DNA from: Pseudovibrio sp. Ad37
GTDB lineage: Bacteria > Pseudomonadota > Alphaproteobacteria > Rhizobiales > Stappiaceae
NCBI RefSeq assembly: GCF_001623075.1
Contig: NZ_LMCF01000079.1
Coordinates: 1-64,000 of the forward strand
Reading direction: 5' to 3'
Length of the DNA: 64,000 nucleotides
Position numbers and translations under genes: made by a program. Each line of letters opens with the position of its first letter. Position 1 is the first letter of the stretch. Shown here in pieces: positions 17,203-26,202 of this stretch. The notes beneath the pieces were generated by a model. It was not told where the DNA came from. It made no database searches and was given only the letters and a program-made list of their open reading frames with translations.

Positions 17203-18606
17203 TTAAGCGTTTTCCATTTTCTGTGCACTGGCAACAATATTTGCTACCAGATCTCCCAGCTCCTCAAGTCCTTTAACATGACCGAGAGCATTGGAGCCTT
17301 CTTTCATATTCCCGTCGGCGATAACCGCCTGACCGAATCCAAGCTTCTGAGCTTCCTTTAATCGGGAAGCTGCCTGAGCAACTGGTCGAACTGCACCAGA
17401 CAGACTGATTTCGCCGAAATAGACGCATTCGAGGGGAAGAGCAACCCCACTAAGCGATGAGATTAAAGCTGCCGCAACGGCGAGGTCAGCTCCTGGCTCA
17501 TTAATTCTCAGTCCACCAGCGACATTCAGATAAACGTCATGTTGCGCAAACTTAACACCGCAGCGTGCTTCAAGCACGGCCAAAATCATAGAAAGGCGCG
17601 CGCTGTCCCACCCGATCACCGCCCGGCGTGGTGTGCCAAGGGGGGAGGGTGCAACAAGTGCTTGCATTTCGACCAGCAAAGGTCGTGTACCTTCTATCCC
17701 GGCAAACACGGCTGAACCTGGAGCAGTTGCGCTTCGTTCACTGAGGAACATAGCACTGGGATTCTTTACTTCACGTAACCCCATATCTGACATCTCGAAG
17801 ACGCCAATTTCATCCGTTGGGCCAAAGCGGTTCTTTACTGCACGCAAAATGCGATACTGATGTGCGTTGTCACCTTCAAAATAAAGCACTGCGTCAACCA
17901 TGTGCTCTACAACGCGTGGACCAGCGATCTGGCCGTCTTTCGTCACATGACCAACAAGAACAACCGTTGTTCCGGTTTTCTTGGCAAAGCGGACCAGAGC
18001 CTGCGCAGAGGCGCGGACCTGGGTCACCGTTCCTGGAGGGGAATCGGCCATCTCGGTCCACAGCGTCTGGATACTGTCCAGGATCACAAGATGAGCGCGT
18101 TCATCGCCCTTCTTGGCTTCCAGAGTTGCAAGAATGTCTTCAACGCTTGTCTCGGCAGCCAATTGAACCGGAGCATCGCGCAAACCAAGACGCTCTGCAC
18201 GCAAACGCACCTGATCCACCGCTTCCTCGCCAGAGATATAAACGATGTTGTGTCCTTGATAGGCAAGATGTGCGCTGGCTTGCGTCAGCAGGGTGGACTT
18301 GCCGATGCCGGGATCGCCACCTACAAGAAGAGCAGACCCTTTCACAAAACCGCCACCAGTCACACGGTCCAGCTCGGCCACACCTGTGATAATTCTTGGA
18401 GCGTCTTTGGTTTCTCCCGAAAGTCCAACCAGCGGAACAACACGTCCCTTGGAACGTGAAGCGGTCTTGGGCCCGGCTCCGATGCCGCTGGCCTCTTGCT
18501 CTTCCTGAATTGTGTTCCATTCACCGCAAGACTCGCAGCGGCCTGCCCATTTGAGTGTGGTTGCCCCACAAGACTGGCAGACAAATGAAAGGGAGCGTTT
18601 CGCCAT
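17203..18606 (-). CDS. radA: DNA repair protein RadA
   Basis: This 467-residue RecA-like ATPase helps branch migration during recombinational repair. The N-terminal C4 zinc finger reads CQSCGATTLKWAGRCESC (residues about 10-27). The Walker A GGDPGIGKST lies near 97, the RadA-specific KNRFG motif near 258, and a Lon-protease-like C-terminal domain follows from about residue 290. All hallmarks are intact. It lies 33 bases downstream of alr on the same strand and 81 bases upstream of cvpA, suggesting a dnaB-alr-radA-cvpA-purF transcription series. Confidence 0.97.
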   Translation of the reverse strand: MAKRSLSFVCQSCGATTLKWAGRCESCGEWNTIQEEQEASGIGAGPKTASRSKGRVVPLVGLSGETKDAPRIITGVAELDRVTGGGFVKGSALLVGGDPGIGKSTLLTQASAHLAYQGHNIVYISGEEAVDQVRLRAERLGLRDAPVQLAAETSVEDILATLEAKKGDERAHLVILDSIQTLWTEMADSPPGTVTQVRASAQALVRFAKKTGTTVVLVGHVTKDGQIAGPRVVEHMVDAVLYFEGDNAHQYRILRAVKNRFGPTDEIGVFEMSDMGLREVKNPSAMFLSERSATAPGSAVFAGIEGTRPLLVEMQALVAPSPLGTPRRAVIGWDSARLSMILAVLEARCGVKFAQHDVYLNVAGGLRINEPGADLAVAAALISSLSGVALPLECVYFGEISLSGAVRPVAQAASRLKEAQKLGFGQAVIADGNMKEGSNALGHVKGLEELGDLVANIVASAQKMENA

Positions 18607-18639
18607 ATCGAATTCAGGTTCCTGCCAGTGTTTAGCTCG

Positions 18640-19791
18640 CTAGCGTTTATAGTGGCGTGTATAGCGTGCTCCAAGGCTACACAGCAATTCATATGGGATG
18701 GTTTGAGCAAAGTTTGCCAATTCATCCACGTTTACATGTGCGCCCATAATCTCAACCGGTGCACCACGTGACAGATGTTCCTCGGGAATATCCGTCACAT
18801 CGACTGCAATCATATCCATGGAGACACGGCCAAAGATGGGCGCAAAGTGCCCGCCGATATAAACCCTTGCGCCATTAGGCTGGTCGTCGGAGCTGCCAAC
18901 CAGTCGGTGTAGACCATCCGCATAGCCTGCATTTATGGTTGCAATCCGGCTTTTTCGCGGTGTTACACGGGAAGCCCCGTAACCCACAGGATCGCCGTGC
19001 GGAACCTCACGCAAACTTATGATTTCTGCCAGAACATGCGCAACCGGAAGCATCGGATTGCTATCATCAGGAACTGGGTTTCCTCCATAAAGCGCAATGC
19101 CTGGGCGAACCATGTCGAAGTGGTAATCAGCTCCCAGGAAAATACCGGCAGAGTTGCTCAAGGATTTGCGGGCTCCCGGAAACAATTCACAAACCCTCTG
19201 GAAACGATCCAGTTGTTTCGTATTGAGCTCGTGGTCAGGCGTATCAGCGCAAGCAAGATGGCTCATGATCAGATCGATCTTGATTCCTTTAAGGAAATGA
19301 GGCGACTCACCAGTTTTCAACGCATCTCCAATGGACATGCCCAAACGATGCATGCCTGTATCAAAATGCAAAGCCGCAGGCAGCTCTTCATCCAGACCTT
19401 GCGCAAAAGCAGACCATTCAGCCGCTTCCTCAAGACTGTTTAAGACCGGTTTGAGATTGAAATCGTAATAGAACTTCTCACGGCCACGGAAGAGGCCATT
19501 CAGCACATAGATTTCTGCGTGCGGCAGCTCTTTGCGCAGGTCGATTCCTTCTTCAGGAAGCGCAACAAAAAAGACACGGGCTCCGGTGTGATAAAGTGTT
19601 TTGCCAACTTCTGTAGCACCAGTCCCATAACCATTGGCTTTAAGCACCACAGCGCAGGTACAGCTATCCCCCACCTTGCCATTCAAATAACACCAGTTCG
19701 AGCGTAAAGCGGTAAGGTCGATGGTTAGCTTTGCTGCACCGCCAGCAGAATGAGCTGCGCGGGAAGATGTAGGAGCGGCAGAATGTGTCAC
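18640..19791 (-). CDS. alr: Alanine racemase
   Basis: The 383-residue PLP enzyme interconverts L- and D-alanine for peptidoglycan. It starts at GTG with GAGGG upstream. The PLP lysine is in VVLKANGYGTG near residue 49, and the second catalytic Tyr lies in VGYGASR near 265. The C-terminal beta domain includes GRVSMDMIAVDVT. The first 20 residues are Ser/Ala-rich and dispensable-looking. Position between dnaB and radA is typical of alphaproteobacteria. Whether it is the only (biosynthetic) racemase or a second catabolic copy cannot be judged from one window, but the genomic context favours the housekeeping role. Confidence 0.94.
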   Translation of the reverse strand: MTHSAAPTSSRAAHSAGGAAKLTIDLTALRSNWCYLNGKVGDSCTCAVVLKANGYGTGATEVGKTLYHTGARVFFVALPEEGIDLRKELPHAEIYVLNGLFRGREKFYYDFNLKPVLNSLEEAAEWSAFAQGLDEELPAALHFDTGMHRLGMSIGDALKTGESPHFLKGIKIDLIMSHLACADTPDHELNTKQLDRFQRVCELFPGARKSLSNSAGIFLGADYHFDMVRPGIALYGGNPVPDDSNPMLPVAHVLAEIISLREVPHGDPVGYGASRVTPRKSRIATINAGYADGLHRLVGSSDDQPNGARVYIGGHFAPIFGRVSMDMIAVDVTDIPEEHLSRGAPVEIMGAHVNVDELANFAQTIPYELLCSLGARYTRHYKR

Positions 19792-19926
19792 GCGATTGCC
19801 CTCAGATTCTTTGAATGCGCAATAGCCTACAAAAAATATCTGAATTTAAAAAGAAAGACCCGGAGCATTGCACAACTGATGTGCGTTACCCCAGGCCAAT
19901 CGCTAATTCAGTAAGATGAACCAACC

Positions 19927-21414
19927 CTACTCCATAATTCTGTCAGGAATATGGGCGTCGTCTGCCAGATCGGAGAAGCGAGTGAACTCGCCCTGGAACT
20001 GCAGATCAACAATGCCAGTTGGACCGTGACGCTGCTTGGCGATAATGACTTCCGCCTTGCCGCGCAACTGCTCCATCTTGCCACTCCATTCTTCATATTC
20101 TGGAGTGCCTTCAGGCGGTTCTTTTTTGCCCATGTAGTACTCTTCACGATACACAAACATGATCACATCCGCATCCTGCTCGATCGAGCCAGATTCACGA
20201 AGGTCAGACATTTGTGGACGTTTGTCGTCACGGTTTTCAACCTGACGAGAGAGCTGGGACAGCGCGATGATCGGAACATTAAGTTCCTTCGCCAGAGCTT
20301 TAAGGTTGGTGGTGATCTCAGTAATTTCCTGAACACGGTTGCCCTGATTCTTGGAAGAACCAGATAGCAGCTGAATATAGTCGACCACGATCATATCCAG
20401 CCCCTTTTGTCTCTTCAGCCGCCGGGCTTTGGAAACGAGGGACGCGATGGAAATACCACCTGTTTGGTCCACATGAAGTGGAACGTGTTGCATATGCTGT
20501 GTTGCCGCAACCAGCTTCTCAAATTCAATCTCGTTGATGTCGCCGCGGCGAATCTTGGAGGAAGAAATCTCTGTCTGTTCGGAAATAATACGAGTAGCCA
20601 GCTGTTCGGCACTCATTTCCAAAGAGAAGAAGCCAACAACGCCGCCATTTACAGTCCGAACAGTGCCATCCGGCATCTCTTCAGTCTGATAATTTTCAGC
20701 AATGTTATAAGCGATGTTTGTAACCAGCGAGGTTTTACCCATCGCAGGACGACCAGCCAGAACGACCAAATCCGAAGACTGCAAACCACCCATGAGTTTG
20801 TCCAGGTCACGCAAACCTGTTGAAACACCGGAAAGGGCGCCTTCACGCTGAAAGGCTGCTGCAGCCATCTCAATGGTTTCAGTTAGTGCACTGCCAAAGT
20901 CCTGAAAACCACCATCAGACCGGCCAGTCTCCGCCAGTTCAAACAAACGACGCTCAGCATCGTCAATCTGAGAGGACGGTGGCATATCGATGGGCGCGTC
21001 ATAAGCAATGTTCACCATGTCTTCGCCAATGGTGATCAGGTTACGGCGAGTCGCCAGATCGTAAATGGTCTTGCCGTAATCTTCTGCGTTGATCACAGAA
21101 GTTGCATCACCTGCAAGACGCAGCAGATACTGAGTTGCAGACAAGTCTGCAATCTTCTCATCTGCCGGAAAAAACGTTTTGAGCGTAATGGGCGAGGCAA
21201 TCTTGCCTGCCTTAATCAACGCTCCGCATTTGTCATAGATATCCTTGTGGGGAGCTAAGAAAAAATGGCGCGCTTCTAAAAACTCCGAGACACGATAATA
21301 GGTCTCGTTGTTTACCATAATGGCACCAAGAAGCTGGCGCTCTGCCTCGGCATTATGCGGGACCACTCGCATGGTCTCACTAGCCTTCTCTAATTTTTGG
21401 ACTGTGCCCTTCAT
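19927..21414 (-). CDS. dnaB: Replicative DNA helicase DnaB
   Basis: I set the start at the ATG at 21414 (MKGTVQKLE), which has GAGGGGCGG immediately upstream; the frame stays open to 21483. The 495-residue product has the N-terminal DnaB domain (PHNAEAERQLLGA near residue 20) and the C-terminal RecA-like motor with Walker A GRPAMGKTS near 220, Walker B MIVVDYIQLL near 325 and the arginine-finger region SDLRESGSIEQDAD near 405. No intein interrupts it. It unwinds DNA at the replication fork. Its neighbour rplI is the usual partner, here separated by a terminator. Confidence 0.97.
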   Translation of the reverse strand: MKGTVQKLEKASETMRVVPHNAEAERQLLGAIMVNNETYYRVSEFLEARHFFLAPHKDIYDKCGALIKAGKIASPITLKTFFPADEKIADLSATQYLLRLAGDATSVINAEDYGKTIYDLATRRNLITIGEDMVNIAYDAPIDMPPSSQIDDAERRLFELAETGRSDGGFQDFGSALTETIEMAAAAFQREGALSGVSTGLRDLDKLMGGLQSSDLVVLAGRPAMGKTSLVTNIAYNIAENYQTEEMPDGTVRTVNGGVVGFFSLEMSAEQLATRIISEQTEISSSKIRRGDINEIEFEKLVAATQHMQHVPLHVDQTGGISIASLVSKARRLKRQKGLDMIVVDYIQLLSGSSKNQGNRVQEITEITTNLKALAKELNVPIIALSQLSRQVENRDDKRPQMSDLRESGSIEQDADVIMFVYREEYYMGKKEPPEGTPEYEEWSGKMEQLRGKAEVIIAKQRHGPTGIVDLQFQGEFTRFSDLADDAHIPDRIME

Positions 21415-21697
21415 TCCGCCCCTCGTGCCGCTTGGCAACTTGGTTACAGCTTTAAGGCGGGCAGGAAAAGGGGGGCTTCGCACCTTAAGCCCAGTTCTTT
21501 AACAAAATTAAATCAGCGGGGAAAATTGCAGGTTGCCAATTGACAGTCGCTACTCTCTAGACGCGAGAAAAGCTTAGAATAATTGTTTAAAATCAGCCGT
21601 ATTCAGGGTTTTTTGCCCTAACTACAATTATTAGCAAACTCTTTTTTGAGGAATAGAATCAGCGGGGGCTTTGCCGATTCTGCCAAGATCAGTGCAT
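21415..21697. promoter_or_regulatory. Upstream region of dnaB
   Basis: These 283 bases lie between the rplI terminator and dnaB. I see no gene of my own choosing here. Because rplI ends in a strong terminator, this stretch should contain a separate dnaB promoter, but no clean -35/-10 pair stood out. Confidence 0.4.
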
Positions 21698-21729
21698 AAA
21701 AAAAGGCAGAGTCGTAGACCCTGCCTTTT
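21698..21729 (-). terminator. Terminator of rplI
   Basis: On the minus strand AAAAGGCAG pairs with CTGCCTTTT and is followed by a run of T, 22 bases after the rplI stop codon. Confidence 0.88.
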
Positions 21730-21750
21730 CCATCGAAAAGTGAAGAAAAA

Positions 21751-22374
21751 TTATTCTTCGGTTTCTTTTTCTTCGCCTTCAGCTTCGTCTTCGTCAGAAG
21801 CTTCTTCGCCGTCTTCCAGCTCTTCGCCGTCTTCCAGCTCTTCGTCTTCGTCGAGATCTTCGTCGAATTCAAAGCTGTCTTCTTCACGGCCTGTGAGGTC
21901 TTCGCCTGCTGCCTGACGGTTAGCTTCGTCTTCAGAACGAGCAACGTTAACAGAGATTTCAACTTCAACTTCAGGGTGAAGAACGATGGATACGTCGTGC
22001 AGACCGATGGTCTTGATTGGCGCGCGCAGGGAAACCTGGGAGCGAACAACGCTGAAGCCTGCTTCGGCCAGTTCACCGGCGATATCGCGGGTAGCAACAG
22101 AACCGTAGAGCTGACCAGTTTCGCCAGCTGCGCGGATAACAACGATGCTTGCGCCAGCCAGCTTTGTGCCAACTGCTTCAGCTTCAGTCTTACGCTCAAG
22201 GTTACGAGCTTCAAGCTGCACACGCTCGCCTTCAAAGCGCTCAAGGTTAGCTTTGTTTGCACGAAGTGCTTTGCCCTGAGGCAGCAGGAAGTTACGTGCG
22301 TAACCGTCTTTAACAGCTACGGTTTCGCCCATCTGGCCAAGTTTAGCCACACGCTCAAGAAGGATAACTTTCAT
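21751..22374 (-). CDS. rplI: 50S ribosomal protein L9 with long acidic tail
   Basis: The first 150 of 207 residues are ordinary L9. The N-terminal RNA-binding domain carries [13 protein letters not shown] and the signature [13 protein letters not shown] near residue 25, a connecting helix follows, and then a C-terminal domain. From about residue 160 to the end the protein adds a tail made almost only of Glu, Asp, Ser and Ala, including a tandem [12 protein letters not shown] repeat that is also repeated in the DNA near 21810-21845. E. coli L9 has 149 residues and no such tail. It is a short separate transcription unit between two terminators, downstream of rpsF-rpsR. Confidence 0.96.
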   Translation of the reverse strand: MKVILLERVAKLGQMGETVAVKDGYARNFLLPQGKALRANKANLERFEGERVQLEARNLERKTEAEAVGTKLAGASIVVIRAAGETGQLYGSVATRDIAGELAEAGFSVVRSQVSLRAPIKTIGLHDVSIVLHPEVEVEISVNVARSEDEANRQAAGEDLTGREEDSFEFDEDLDEDEELEDGEELEDGEEASDEDEAEGEEKETEE

Positions 22375-22480
22375 GGAATATCTCCTTTGCTGTCCTGCGG
22401 AAAGTGTGATCCGCAGTTAGAGAGAGTTTCTCGCTGACGCGATCAATCTCTCAACCGTGATCCCGACATGTCAGGATCAT

Positions 22481-22512
22481 GAAAAAGGCCAGGGTGCAAA
22501 ACACCCTGACCC
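22481..22512 (-). terminator. Terminator of rpsF-rpsR
   Basis: On the minus strand GGTCAGGGTG pairs with CACCCTGGCC (one G-T pair) and is followed by TTTTTC, 12 bases after the rpsR stop. It separates rpsR from rplI, implying a distinct promoter or partial read-through for rplI in the 106 bases that follow. Confidence 0.85.
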
Positions 22513-22524
22513 AATAATCAAGAC

Positions 22525-22770
22525 TTACTTGATTACGAAAGGCAGCAGGCCGAGGAAACGAGCGCGCTTGATGGCACGAGCCAGCTCACGCTGTTTCTTC
22601 GCAGATACTGCGGTAATACGGGAAGGAACGATCTTGCCGCGCTCAGAGATGTAGCGCTGCAGAAGACGGATGTCCTTGTAGTCAATCTTTGGAGCGTTTG
22701 CGCCAGAGAATGGGCAGGTCTTACGACGACGGAAGAAAGGACGACGTCCTGCGGAAGAAGATTCAGCCAT
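22525..22770 (-). CDS. rpsR: 30S ribosomal protein S18
   Basis: The 81-residue protein starts at the ATG at 22770 (MAESSSAG); an in-frame TTG two codons earlier is less likely. The core [21 protein letters not shown] and the signature [19 protein letters not shown] identify S18, which pairs with S6 on the 16S rRNA platform. It begins six bases after the rpsF stop, so the two are cotranslated. Confidence 0.97.
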   Translation of the reverse strand: MAESSSAGRRPFFRRRKTCPFSGANAPKIDYKDIRLLQRYISERGKIVPSRITAVSAKKQRELARAIKRARFLGLLPFVIK

Positions 22771-22776
22771 TTTCAA

Positions 22777-23217
22777 TTACTCCGCTGCAGGTGCTTCAGG
22801 ACGACGATCAGGGCGTGGGCCACGATCACCGCGATCGCCACGGTCCGGACGTGGACCACGATCGTTACGGTCACCACGACGACGGTCGTCGCGATCACGC
22901 TTCTGCATCATAGCGGACTGTTCTTCGTCCAGCTCTTCTACACGGATGGTCATGAAACGAAGGATGTCTTCGCTCAGGCCCATCTGACGTTCCATTTCAG
23001 CAACAGCCGAGTGTGGAGCATCTACATTCATTAGAGTGTAGTGAGCCTTACGGTTCTTGTTGATACGGTAAGTCAGGGTACGCAGACCCCAAGTTTCGAT
23101 TTTGCCGACTTTGCCGCCGTTTTCTTCGAGAACAGTTTTGAACTGTTCAACGAGGGCTTCAACCTGCTGAGTAGAAATGTCCTGACGAGCCAGGAACACG
23201 TGCTCATAGAGCGCCAT
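22777..23217 (-). CDS. rpsF: 30S ribosomal protein S6 with charged C-terminal extension
   Basis: Residues 1-95 form the S6 ferredoxin-like fold, with [13 protein letters not shown] at the start and the segment [18 protein letters not shown] typical of the family. Residues about 105-146 are a low-complexity Arg/Asp/Gly/Pro tail (repeats of [13 protein letters not shown] type), longer than in E. coli (131-135 residues in total with an oligo-Glu tail that is processed). It is the first gene of the rpsF-rpsR unit, with a good promoter and a long leader. Confidence 0.97.
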   Translation of the reverse strand: MALYEHVFLARQDISTQQVEALVEQFKTVLEENGGKVGKIETWGLRTLTYRINKNRKAHYTLMNVDAPHSAVAEMERQMGLSEDILRFMTIRVEELDEEQSAMMQKRDRDDRRRGDRNDRGPRPDRGDRGDRGPRPDRRPEAPAAE

Positions 23218-23407
23218 GTGGATTGCCTTTCTGAGTTAAACAATTCCGGTATTGGCGCAAAGCCCCTTCGAACGGCCCTCAGAAAAAGGCCCAGAAGATG
23301 TTTACACAAGAGCGGAGACACGGGAAGACGGATATCTTTCAACTCCTACAACCCCAAAGGGCTGCCTTCCTTTAAGCCTCCGGCCTAATACCGGAAACGA
23401 GATGCGC
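23218..23407 (-). promoter_or_regulatory. Long 5-prime leader of rpsF, candidate S6:S18 autoregulatory site
   Basis: About 190 bases separate the predicted -10 box from the rpsF start codon, far longer than needed for a ribosome binding site. Many bacteria place an RNA element here that is bound by the S6:S18 dimer to repress its own operon. Several GC-rich complementary segments are present (for example around 23270-23290 and 23355-23395), but I cannot confirm the published consensus by eye. Presence of the leader is seen; function is inferred. Confidence 0.45.
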
Positions 23408-23435
23408 TTTATAGCCAATCCCCTACAAAAGACAA
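23408..23435 (-). promoter_or_regulatory. Predicted sigma-70-type promoter of rpsF-rpsR
   Basis: Reading the minus strand, TTGTCT (23435-23430) is followed after 16 bases by TATAAA (23413-23408), a near-consensus housekeeping promoter pointing at rpsF. It lies about 190 bases before the start codon. Confidence 0.6.
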
Positions 23436-23731
23436 GTACTATCGGGGAAAAAGACCTTTTTTCCAGATGCAGTCTTGACATTGCGCTTGCGAGGCGGCTC
23501 ATGTCGCCCCGATGAATACGCAGGCAACCAAGGTTTTCCTTAGGTTTCTTGAAGGTGCAAGCAGCTGACCAATAGGGCATCTGCAGTGCTACTAGTTTTG
23601 GCGGCGGTCATAATTTGCACGTATTTGGTGAATTTATAGCCGCCCCATCTTGGAATACAAAGTGGACCACCCACATTTGAGGCAATTGGCCCACATTGAC
23701 GCAATATAGAGTGCGACGGAGCTATTTATAA
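23436..23731. promoter_or_regulatory. Divergent gap between rpsF promoter and fabD
   Basis: No gene is visible. The region must contain the fabD promoter. A TTGACA at 23476 and a TTGACG near 23697 are present on the plus strand, but neither has a well-spaced -10 box that I would commit to. Confidence 0.35.
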
Positions 23732-24685
23732 ATGACTATTGCATTTACATTTCCCGGACAGGGCAGCCAGACGGTTGGAATGGGTAAAGAACTTGCCGAC
23801 ACGTTCCCGGAAGCGCGCGCTGTATTTGAGGAAGTTGATGCAGCTCTCGGTCAGTCTCTGACCAAGATCATGTGGGACGGTCCGGCAGACGAGCTGACCC
23901 TCACTGCAAACACTCAGCCAGCTCTGATGGCTGTAAGTCTCGCCACCATGCGTGTGCTTGAGGCAAAAGGCGTTGACCTGTCCAAAGCGGCAAGTTTTGT
24001 AGCTGGCCATTCTCTTGGTGAATACTCTGCACTGGCTGCAGCAGGCTCTTTGAGCATTGCCGATGCAGCACGTCTGCTGCGCATTCGCGGTGACGCAATG
24101 CAAAAAGCAGTGCCAGTGGGTGAGGGCGCAATGGCTGCTCTCCTGGGGCTGGACTTCGATCAGGCGATGGAAGTTGCACAGGAAGCCGCTCAGGGTGAAG
24201 TTTGTCAGGCAGCCAATGACAACGCAACCGGGCAGGTTGTTGTGTCTGGTCATAAAGCAGCTGTTGAGCGCGCCTGTGAAATCGCAAAAGGCAAAGGTGC
24301 TCGCCGTGCTGTTCTGCTTCCGGTATCCGCACCGTTCCATTGCTCTTTGATGCAGCCTGCTGCAGACGCAATGGCAAAGGCACTGGCTGAAGTTGAGATT
24401 AAAGCACCAGTTGTTCCACTTGTTGCAAACGTTCTTGCTGCACCAATCACTGATCCGGAAGAAATCCGCACCCGTCTCGTAGAGCAGGTGACTGGAACTG
24501 TACGCTGGCGCGAATCTGTAACCTGGATGGCTGACAACGGAGTGACCACGCTCGTTGAGATCGGCACCGGCAAGGTTCTCAGTGGCATGGTGCGCCGTAT
24601 CGTCAAGTCTCTGGAAGGTGTTGCGATCAACACAGCAGAAGATATTGATGCACTTGTTGCACGCCTTGAAGGCGTCGAAAGCTAA
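23732..24685 (+). CDS. fabD: Malonyl-CoA:ACP transacylase
   Basis: The 317-residue enzyme loads malonate onto ACP for fatty-acid elongation. The N-terminal FPGQGSQTVGMG is followed by the active-site nucleophile elbow GHSLGEYSALAA near residue 92. The catalytic His is in SAPFHCSLM near 200, and the C terminus has VEIGTGKVLSGM. It heads the fabD-fabG-acpP-fabF block. Spacing of 115 bases to fabG, with a perfect 15-base palindrome in it, suggests a possible control point. Confidence 0.97.
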   Translation: MTIAFTFPGQGSQTVGMGKELADTFPEARAVFEEVDAALGQSLTKIMWDGPADELTLTANTQPALMAVSLATMRVLEAKGVDLSKAASFVAGHSLGEYSALAAAGSLSIADAARLLRIRGDAMQKAVPVGEGAMAALLGLDFDQAMEVAQEAAQGEVCQAANDNATGQVVVSGHKAAVERACEIAKGKGARRAVLLPVSAPFHCSLMQPAADAMAKALAEVEIKAPVVPLVANVLAAPITDPEEIRTRLVEQVTGTVRWRESVTWMADNGVTTLVEIGTGKVLSGMVRRIVKSLEGVAINTAEDIDALVARLEGVES

Positions 24686-24736
24686 TACACAGATTTTGAA
24701 GGCTTATAGGCACCGCATTTTGCACTGCGTATAGAC

Positions 24737-24751
24737 GGAACCTATGGTTCC
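24737..24751. promoter_or_regulatory. 15-base palindrome upstream of fabG
   Basis: GGAACC-TAT-GGTTCC is a perfect dyad in the fabD-fabG gap, about 50 bases before the fabG ATG. It could be an operator or a small mRNA hairpin. No T run follows. Confidence 0.35.
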
Positions 24752-24800
24752 TCCCTATGAGCTTTCTTCAAACGGATTTTAAGCCGAGGAGACCAACGGC

Positions 24801-25538
24801 ATGTTCAATTTAGAAGGTAAAAGCGCACTCGTAACCGGCGCGACCGGTGGTATCGGTGAAGCGATTGCACGCGCTCTTCATGCGCAAGGCGCAACTGTAA
24901 CTCTGTCCGGCACCCGCGAAGCGAAGCTGGAAGCGCTGGCATCTGATCTGGGTGACCGCGTTCACATTAAAGCAGCAAACCTGTCTGATCGTGACAGTGT
25001 TGATGCGCTTGTACCAGCTGCTGAAGAAATGATGGGCACTCTCGATATCCTCGTGAACAACGCTGGTATCACCCGTGACAACATCTTCATGCGCATGAAG
25101 GACGAAGAATGGGATCAGGTTCTTGAAGTGAACCTGTCCGCAACATTCCGCATCTGTCGTGCTGCAATCAAAGGCATGATGAAGCGCCGTCAGGGCCGCA
25201 TTATTGGAATTACCTCTGTTGTTGGTGTTACCGGCAACGCAGGTCAGGTGAACTACTCTGCTGCAAAAGCTGGCATGATCGGCATGTCCAAGTCTTTGGC
25301 GCAGGAAGTGGCGTCTCGCAAGATCACCGTAAACACAATTGCTCCAGGTTTCATCTCAACCGCGATGACCGACGAGCTGAACGAAAAGCAGCGCGAATCG
25401 ATCCTGGGCAACGTTCCAGCTGGTCGTTTGGGCACTGCTGAAGAAATCGCAGGTGCAGCTGTTTATCTCGCAAGTGATGAAGCAGCGTACGTTACCGGTC
25501 AGACACTGCACGTGAATGGCGGTATGGCGATGATTTAA
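24801..25538 (+). CDS. fabG: 3-oxoacyl-ACP reductase
   Basis: This is a 245-residue classical SDR that reduces beta-ketoacyl-ACP with NADPH. It has TGATGGIGEAIAR near residue 12, NNAGITRDN near 86, the catalytic Ser in GITSVVGVTGN near 138, and YSAAKAG near 151. The Asn, Ser, Tyr and Lys tetrad is intact. NAGITRDN and the GFISTAMTD loop are FabG hallmarks. AGGAG precedes the ATG. It sits between fabD and acpP in the usual order. Confidence 0.97.
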   Translation: MFNLEGKSALVTGATGGIGEAIARALHAQGATVTLSGTREAKLEALASDLGDRVHIKAANLSDRDSVDALVPAAEEMMGTLDILVNNAGITRDNIFMRMKDEEWDQVLEVNLSATFRICRAAIKGMMKRRQGRIIGITSVVGVTGNAGQVNYSAAKAGMIGMSKSLAQEVASRKITVNTIAPGFISTAMTDELNEKQRESILGNVPAGRLGTAEEIAGAAVYLASDEAAYVTGQTLHVNGGMAMI

Positions 25539-25812
25539 CGAAGAAATACGCAGCCGGTCCGATCCTCTTACAAATGGGGCAATCACTACTGGCGGCTGGT
25601 AAACCAGTGCTAATTGTGCTAGGAACCCGCCGATTAGAAGTGACCTCTTGGAAAGAGGAACGGAAAAGCTGCGGTTTTCTTTGGAAGCGGCTTAACATAT
25701 GGGCCGTTGCGTCTTTTCAAAAGAACCAGAGTATGCAACACGGGAGCCGAGTGAAACAAGGCCCCGCGAAGCGGACCGAAACACTACCTTGAAAACCAAT
25801 TGAGGACTTAAA

Positions 25813-26049
25813 ATGAGCAATGTTGCAGAGCAGGTAAAGAAGATCGTTGTCGAACACCTCGGCGTAGAGGCTGACAAGGTCGTTGAATCTGCAAGCTTCA
25901 TCGACGATCTTGGTGCAGACAGCCTGGACACCGTTGAACTGGTTATGGCTTTCGAAGAAGCATTTGGCGTTGAAATCCCGGACGATGCTGCTGAAACCAT
26001 TCAGTCCGTTGGCGATGCTGTAAAGTTCATCGAATCCAAACAGGGCTAA
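25813..26049 (+). CDS. acpP: Acyl carrier protein
   Basis: This 78-residue acidic protein carries the phosphopantetheine attachment site Ser in [13 protein letters not shown] near residue 37. It has the four-helix ACP pattern and the usual length. It shuttles growing acyl chains in fatty-acid and lipid A synthesis. A 274-base gap precedes it, so it probably has its own strong promoter in addition to read-through from fabG. An imperfect GC-rich hairpin with a T-rich tail follows (26067-26108) and may reduce read-through into fabF. Confidence 0.98.
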   Translation: MSNVAEQVKKIVVEHLGVEADKVVESASFIDDLGADSLDTVELVMAFEEAFGVEIPDDAAETIQSVGDAVKFIESKQG

Positions 26050-26066
26050 TCCTGTTTCAAAAAGCT

Positions 26067-26108
26067 AGGCACGCGGTGGGTCATTTGCGCTCGCCGCGCC
26101 TGTTTCCT
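26067..26108 (+). terminator. Possible attenuating hairpin after acpP
   Basis: AGGC-CGCGG pairs imperfectly with CCGCG-CCT and is followed by a T-rich stretch (TGTTTCCTTTT). Placed between acpP and fabF, it could cut most acpP transcripts, consistent with ACP being needed in excess. Confidence 0.45.
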
Positions 26109-26202
26109 TTTCAGCTGCATGCCTGTCGCAGAGAATGACACTTATGTCTTCCGGTACGACAAAAAGGGCTGGCAGCGCCAATCTAATTAAAGTGCAGGAA
26201 AT

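Noticed and set aside
21618-22262. A long open frame overlapping rplI on the same strand in another phase.
   Set aside because: It is a by-product of the Glu/Asp-rich L9 tail read out of frame; it gives a Leu/Lys/Thr-rich low-complexity product and has no ribosome site.
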